Part shown: positions 60,597-64,000 of the stretch, one piece after another | Position numbering within the stretch: the stretch's first letter is position 1 | How the letters are laid out: each line of letters opens with the position of its first letter | Assembly: GCA_046160545.1 (NCBI GenBank) | Contig: JBJXGS010000174.1 | Coordinates: forward strand, 31,183 to 95,182 | Direction: 5' to 3' | DNA length: 64,000 nucleotides | From: JAEUOS01 sp046160545 | Lineage (GTDB): Bacteria > Pseudomonadota > Gammaproteobacteria > Burkholderiales > JAEUOS01 | Notes under the pieces: model-generated | Told to the model about the DNA's origin: nothing | The model's input: the letters and a program-made list of their open reading frames with translations, nothing else | Databases searched by the model: none | Program-made: the position numbers and the translations under genes

Positions 60597-61787
60597 CTAG
60601 CGCGCCTTGCAGAACGCGGCGACACGTTCGGCGGCTTCGACGCATTCCTCAACCCCGGCCACCAGGGCCATGCGCACATAGCCTTGACCGGGGTTGACCC
60701 CGTCCACGGCACGGCCCATGTAGCTGCCGGGCAGGACGGTGACCCCGGTTTGCGCGTAAAGGTCGCGCGCGAACAGGTCGTCAGGTCCGGGCACGCGCGC
60801 CCACAGGTAGAAGGCGGCGTCCGGCCGGCGCACGTCCAGTACCGGCTCGAGGATCGGCAGTACCGCGTCGAACTTGCGTCGGTACAGCGCGCGGTTGTCG
60901 CGCACGTGGGCCTCGTCGCCCCACGCCGCGATGCTGGCATGCTGGACCGGCAGGCTCATGGCGCTGCCGTGATAGGTGCGATAAAGGAGAAAGCGGGAAA
61001 CGATCTCCGGGTCGCCGGCGACAAAGCCGGAACGCATGCCCGGCACGCTGGAGCGCTTGGAAAGGCTGGACAGCATGACCAGCCCGCGGTCGTCGCGTCC
61101 CAGGCGGCGTGCCGCTTCGAGTACCCCCAGGGGCGGTGCCGCCTCGTCGAAGTAGATTTCCGAATAGCACTCGTCGGAGGCGATGACAAAGCCGTGCGCA
61201 TCGGCCAGGGCGAATGCCTCGCGCCAGTCGTCCAGGGTCATGACCGCGCCGGTCGGGTTGCCGGGCGAGCACAGCACCAGCAGCTGGGTGTCCTGCCAGA
61301 CCGCCGCTGCGATTTCCTTCAGGTCACAGGCAAAGTTGCGCTCGCGGCGTGCGGGGGCGAACGCGGTGCGCGCACCTGCCAGGATCGCCGCGCCCTCGTA
61401 GATCTGATAGAACGGATTCGGGCAGACCACGGTGGCGCGTTCGCGCGTTGCATCGACGACGGTCTGCGTCAACGCAAACAGCGCCTCGCGCGAACCCAGC
61501 ACCGGCAGGACCTTGCGCGCCGCGTCAAACCCTGACAGGCCGTAGCGGCGCTCGATCCAGGCTCCGATGGCCTCCTTCAAGGCTGGTTCGCCGCCGGTGG
61601 CCGGATAGCGCGACAGGCCGCCCAGATTGCCGACGAGTGCATCCTTGACCAATTGCGGCGTCGGGTGCTGCGGCTCGCCCAGGCCCAGGCTCACCTGTCG
61701 CATTCCCGGAGGCGGGGTCACGGTCGCGAAGAGCTTGCGCAGCTTTTCGAACGGATAGGACTGCAACTGCGCCAGACGCGGGTTCAT
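60597..61787 (-). CDS. dapC: Succinyldiaminopimelate transaminase
   Basis: A 396-residue PLP aminotransferase acting after DapD. The PLP lysine lies in LSSLSKRSSVPGMRSGF; other class I segments are CSPGNPTGAVM and SDECYSEIYFDE. The N-terminus (MNPRLAQLQSYPFEKLRKLF) matches betaproteobacterial DapC. The minus-strand TATAAT 6 bases before the ATG and the lack of a ribosome site suggest a leaderless transcript. It is clustered with dapD and near lysC, all in the lysine pathway. Confidence 0.93.
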   Translation of the reverse strand: MNPRLAQLQSYPFEKLRKLFATVTPPPGMRQVSLGLGEPQHPTPQLVKDALVGNLGGLSRYPATGGEPALKEAIGAWIERRYGLSGFDAARKVLPVLGSREALFALTQTVVDATRERATVVCPNPFYQIYEGAAILAGARTAFAPARRERNFACDLKEIAAAVWQDTQLLVLCSPGNPTGAVMTLDDWREAFALADAHGFVIASDECYSEIYFDEAAPPLGVLEAARRLGRDDRGLVMLSSLSKRSSVPGMRSGFVAGDPEIVSRFLLYRTYHGSAMSLPVQHASIAAWGDEAHVRDNRALYRRKFDAVLPILEPVLDVRRPDAAFYLWARVPGPDDLFARDLYAQTGVTVLPGSYMGRAVDGVNPGQGYVRMALVAGVEECVEAAERVAAFCKAR

Positions 61788-61793
61788 GAGGGA

Positions 61794-61799
61794 ATTATA
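61794..61799 (-). promoter_or_regulatory. Perfect -10 element next to the dapC start
   Basis: The minus strand reads TATAAT, ending 6 bases before the dapC ATG at 61787. Initiation about 7 bases downstream would put the first base of the transcript at the start codon. No consensus -35 is visible. Confidence 0.45.
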
Positions 61800-61868
61800 A
61801 GTTGGACCCCCGGTGCATCCGGAGCGCTTTGGGCTCGCGGACTCGCCAGAAGGCGGCCGCAGAACGCC

Positions 61869-61892
61869 AAAGCCCGCCGGACGGCGGGCTTT
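61869..61892 (-). terminator. Terminator-like hairpin after tRNA-Pro
   Basis: AAAGCCCGCC (61869-61878) and GGCGGGCTTT (61883-61892) make a 10-bp stem with a 4-base loop, 20 bases past the tRNA 3' end. The T run on the minus strand is short (three), but the stem is strong. It separates the tRNA from dapC. Confidence 0.8.
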
Positions 61893-61911
61893 GATGAAAA
61901 TCTGACTTAAC

Positions 61912-61990
<79 letters not shown>

Positions 61991-62027
61991 GCTGGGAAGT
62001 ATAGCAGAGCAGGGGGCGGCAAACACC

Positions 62028-62342
62028 TCAATGTTCGGCAGATTCGGCCTGCGTCCCGGGGCTGCGCGCCTGCACCGCGCGGCGCAATTTCTTGTACAGG
62101 TCGGGGTGCTCGGTCTTGAGGAAGTCGAGGATCTCGAAGTCCTCCTTGCGCACCTTGGTCAGGTCGACCTGCTCGACATGCACCAGGCGCAAAAGCTCGC
62201 GCACCGGCTTGGGCATTTCACGACCGGATTCGTAGCGCGACCCGCCGGACTGGGTCACGCCGATCTTGGTCCAGAACTCGTCTTGGTTCAATCCCAGGCG
62301 CTGGCGGATCTCGCGCGGATCAAATTTTTCGAATAATCCCAT
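62028..62342 (-). CDS. Small XRE-like helix-turn-helix protein
   Basis: A 104-residue protein: N-terminal HTH (REIRQRLGLNQDEFWTKIG, then VTQSGGSRYESGREMPKPV) followed by a helical, charged C-terminus (DFEILDFLKTEHPDLYKKLR). It has the features of a DNA-binding regulator that recognises its site as a dimer. It sits between tRNA-Pro and the divergent lysC. The tRNA promoter appears to lie just past or within its 3' end. A TTG three codons upstream is an alternative start. Target genes are unknown. Confidence 0.85.
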   Translation of the reverse strand: MGLFEKFDPREIRQRLGLNQDEFWTKIGVTQSGGSRYESGREMPKPVRELLRLVHVEQVDLTKVRKEDFEILDFLKTEHPDLYKKLRRAVQARSPGTQAESAEH

Positions 62343-62433
62343 GCCTGCCAAACTCCGATGCCAATGTCATTACCGAACGATAGCCTAACCGCAGCCGGAG
62401 CGTGCGTGGCCTGGGTCACACTTAACAAGCTTT

Positions 62434-62471
62434 AACACCGGGCAGGTGCCAGTCAACACCGGGTGGGCACC
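62434..62471. promoter_or_regulatory. Direct repeats with 21-bp spacing upstream of lysC
   Basis: AACACCGGG occurs at 62434-62442 and 62455-62463, one period being 21 bp (two helical turns), with further similarity after each copy. An inverted pair GGTGCC (62445-62450) / GGCACC (62466-62471) overlaps them. They lie 24-61 bases before a likely lysC -10 (TAAAAT, 62495-62500), so a regulator binding one face of DNA is plausible. Confidence 0.45.
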
Positions 62472-62564
62472 GGTCCTTGACGACCGCGATCGTCTAAAAT
62501 GGCGAGCTTTGCCGCGCGCTCCCGACTCACGGGGCACGTTTTGCGGCGTCAGCGTCCCCCCAAG

Positions 62565-63818
62565 ATGGCACTCATTGTTCACAAGTATGGCGGTACCTCG
62601 GTCGGCTCGACCGAGCGCATCCGCAATGTCGCGCGTCGCGTTGCCAAGTGGCATGCGGCGGGGCACCGCATGGTGGTGGTGCCCTCGGCCATGTCGGGCG
62701 AGACCAATCGCCTGCTGGGCCTGGCGCGCGAACTGTCGTCCAGTCCCGACCCGCGCGAACTCGACGTGATCGCCGCCACCGGCGAGCAGGTCACCATCGG
62801 GTTGCTTTCGATCGCGCTCAAGGACCTGGGCCTCAAGGCCAAGAGCTATACCGGCGCGCAGGTGCGCGTCACCACCGACAGCGCCTTCACCAAGGCGCGC
62901 ATTCGCGACATCGACGGCGCCGCGATCCGCGCCGACCTGGACCAGGGCACGGTGGTGGTCGTGGCCGGTTTCCAGGGCATGGACGAACTCGGCAACATCA
63001 CCACCCTGGGCCGCGGCGGCTCGGACACTTCCGCAGTGGCGCTGGCCGCGGCGCTCAAGGCCGACGAGTGCCTGATCTACACCGACGTGGACGGTGTCTA
63101 CACCACCGATCCGCGCATCGTCCCCGAGGCGCGGCGTCTGGCCACAGTGACCTTCGAGGAAATGCTCGAAATGGCGAGCCTGGGGTCGAAAGTCCTGCAG
63201 ATCCGTTCGGTCGAATTTGCCGGCAAGTACAAGGTGCCGCTGCGCGTGCTCTCCAGCCTCACCGACCCGCTCTTGCCACTGGACGTGGAAGCGAGCTCCG
63301 GCACACTGATCACATTCGAGGAAGACAAGTCCATGGAACAAGCCGTCATCTCCGGCATCGCCTTCACGCGCGACGAGGCCAAGATCACCGTCATGGGCGT
63401 GCCGGACCGGCCGGGCATCGCCTACCAGATACTCGGCCCCATCGGCGACGCCAACATCGACGTCGACATGATCATCCAGAACGCCTCGGTGGGCGGGCTG
63501 ACCGACTTTTCGTTCACGGTCAATCGCGGCGAATACGCCAAGGCGCTCGACGTGCTCGGCTCGCGCGTCAAGGACGCCATCAAGGCCGCCGAGATCCGCG
63601 GCGACGACAAGGTCTGCAAGGTATCGATGGTGGGCGTCGGCATGCGCACCCACGCCGGCATCGCCAGCCTGATGTTCCGCACGCTCTCGGAAGAGGGTAT
63701 CAACATCCAGATGATCTCCACCTCGGAGATCAAGATCTCGGTGGTCATCGACGACAAGTACATGGAACTCGCGGTGCGTGCGCTGCACAAGGCGTTCGGA
63801 CTCGAACAGTTGGCCTGA
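62565..63818 (+). CDS. lysC: Aspartate kinase
   Basis: A 417-residue enzyme making aspartyl phosphate, the entry step to lysine, methionine and threonine. The kinase domain starts MALIVHKYGGTSVGS and has GRGGSDTSAVALAAAL and YTDVDGVYTTDPR. Two ACT regulatory domains follow (FTRDEAKITVMGVPDRPGIA; VCKVSMVGVGMRTHAGIASL). This is the single-function class also found in Pseudomonas and Corynebacterium. The ATG at 62565 begins the conserved KYGGTS region; the 22 codons upstream are open but not conserved. Confidence 0.95.
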   Translation: MALIVHKYGGTSVGSTERIRNVARRVAKWHAAGHRMVVVPSAMSGETNRLLGLARELSSSPDPRELDVIAATGEQVTIGLLSIALKDLGLKAKSYTGAQVRVTTDSAFTKARIRDIDGAAIRADLDQGTVVVVAGFQGMDELGNITTLGRGGSDTSAVALAAALKADECLIYTDVDGVYTTDPRIVPEARRLATVTFEEMLEMASLGSKVLQIRSVEFAGKYKVPLRVLSSLTDPLLPLDVEASSGTLITFEEDKSMEQAVISGIAFTRDEAKITVMGVPDRPGIAYQILGPIGDANIDVDMIIQNASVGGLTDFSFTVNRGEYAKALDVLGSRVKDAIKAAEIRGDDKVCKVSMVGVGMRTHAGIASLMFRTLSEEGINIQMISTSEIKISVVIDDKYMELAVRALHKAFGLEQLA

Positions 63819-63834
63819 TGCGCGCACAGCGCGG

Positions 63835-63862
63835 CCGCTTGCGGCACAAATGCCGCGAGCGG
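63835..63862 (+). terminator. Strong hairpin after lysC
   Basis: CCGCTTGCGGCA (63835-63846) and TGCCGCGAGCGG (63851-63862) form a 12-bp stem with one G-T pair and a 4-base loop, 16 bases past the lysC stop. No T run follows, so termination may need Rho. It isolates lysC from the tRNA-Ser promoter. Confidence 0.6.
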
Positions 63863-63888
63863 AGACCCGCCGCGCGTTCGATCCCGCC

Positions 63889-63894
63889 TATAAT
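63889..63894 (+). promoter_or_regulatory. -10 element of tRNA-Ser
   Basis: A perfect TATAAT 15 bases before the tRNA 5' end, followed by a GC-rich discriminator (GCGCGCCTGCCCC), which is typical of stable-RNA promoters under stringent control. A clear -35 was not found. Confidence 0.75.
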
Positions 63895-63909
63895 GCGCGC
63901 CTGCCCCTC

Positions 63910-64000
63910 GGAGACGTGGATGAGTGGCTGAAATCGGCGCCCTGCTAAGGCGTTATGCGGGCTTAAACCCGTATCGAGGGTTCGAATCCCTCCGTCTCCG
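63910..64000 (+). tRNA. tRNA-Ser (anticodon GCT)
   Basis: A class II tRNA with long variable arm. Acceptor GGAGACG pairs with CGTCTCC; the anticodon loop CTGCTAA gives GCT. The variable arm is built around TATGCGGG/CCCGTA and the T arm is GGGTTCGAATCCC. The window ends at the discriminator base, so it cannot be seen whether CCA is encoded. Confidence 0.95.

Noticed and set aside
62434..62471. Lysine riboswitch before lysC
   Set aside because: Elements lie upstream of the likely transcription start and show no aptamer-like fold; they look like DNA sites.

Overview
The window is GC-rich, densely packed chromosomal DNA. It most likely comes from a flagellated, piliated betaproteobacterium, probably of the Burkholderiales. 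The reasons are the gene order scpB-rluB-rimP-nusA-infB-rbfA-truB, a Bug-type solute receptor, a bifunctional FlgJ, adjacent dapC and dapD, a PilU-type ATPase, and the overall codon bias. No prophage, CRISPR array or intact insertion sequence is visible. This assignment rests on gene content and order; no database search was run.

Region 1 (1-7949, + strand) is the distal part of a flagellar rod/hook operon: the 3' end of flgE, then flgF, flgG, flgH, flgI, flgJ, flgK and flgL, with gaps of a few bases or short overlaps.

Region 2 (7977-31788) is a large signalling island. On the minus strand there is a lone receiver, a 1.5 kaa hybrid kinase (three PAS, HisKA, HATPase, two receivers, HPt) and a REC-PAS-GGDEF-EAL protein. 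On the plus strand a diguanylate cyclase overlaps two multi-sensor histidine kinases (ATGA junctions), followed by a receiver fused to an anti-sigma-type ATPase. A convergent NarL-type pair (REC-PAS-PAS-HisKA_3 kinase plus LuxR regulator) comes next. The island ends with a decayed chemotaxis locus: a short helical chemotaxis-like protein, a CheY, and a CheA cut down to its HPt domain. After these lie a scar of an IS21-family element (start of istA joined to end of istB) and a cheB ruin made of at least three fragments. A STAS protein and a REC-PP2C-HATPase protein follow, an arrangement like the HsbA/HsbR partner switch. The surviving HPt, CheY, STAS and phosphatase may form a rewired phosphorelay; this is the most interesting hypothesis in the window.

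Region 3 (31789-44071) is housekeeping: scpB and rluB, then rimP-nusA-infB-rbfA-truB behind a leader with a terminator-like hairpin. On the minus strand is a compact hrcA-hemH-receiver operon, followed by a Bug-family periplasmic binding protein.

Region 4 (44078-57469) is mixed metabolism: two unknown small proteins, ilvD, lgt, a coupled MaoC/GNAT/SnoaL-like trio, hslO, lexA with its own SOS box, and an acyl-CoA module. That module holds an acyl-CoA dehydrogenase, an APH-fold kinase-like protein and a thiolase, with a 39-residue stub of an enoyl-CoA hydratase coupled to the thiolase. A GST/SDR pair and an OprB-like porin follow.

Region 5 (57520-64000) holds prmB, pilU, dapD, dapC, tRNA-Pro(GGG), a small HTH protein, lysC and tRNA-Ser(GCT). 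Three lysine/diaminopimelate pathway genes (dapD, dapC, lysC) therefore lie within 4.3 kb.
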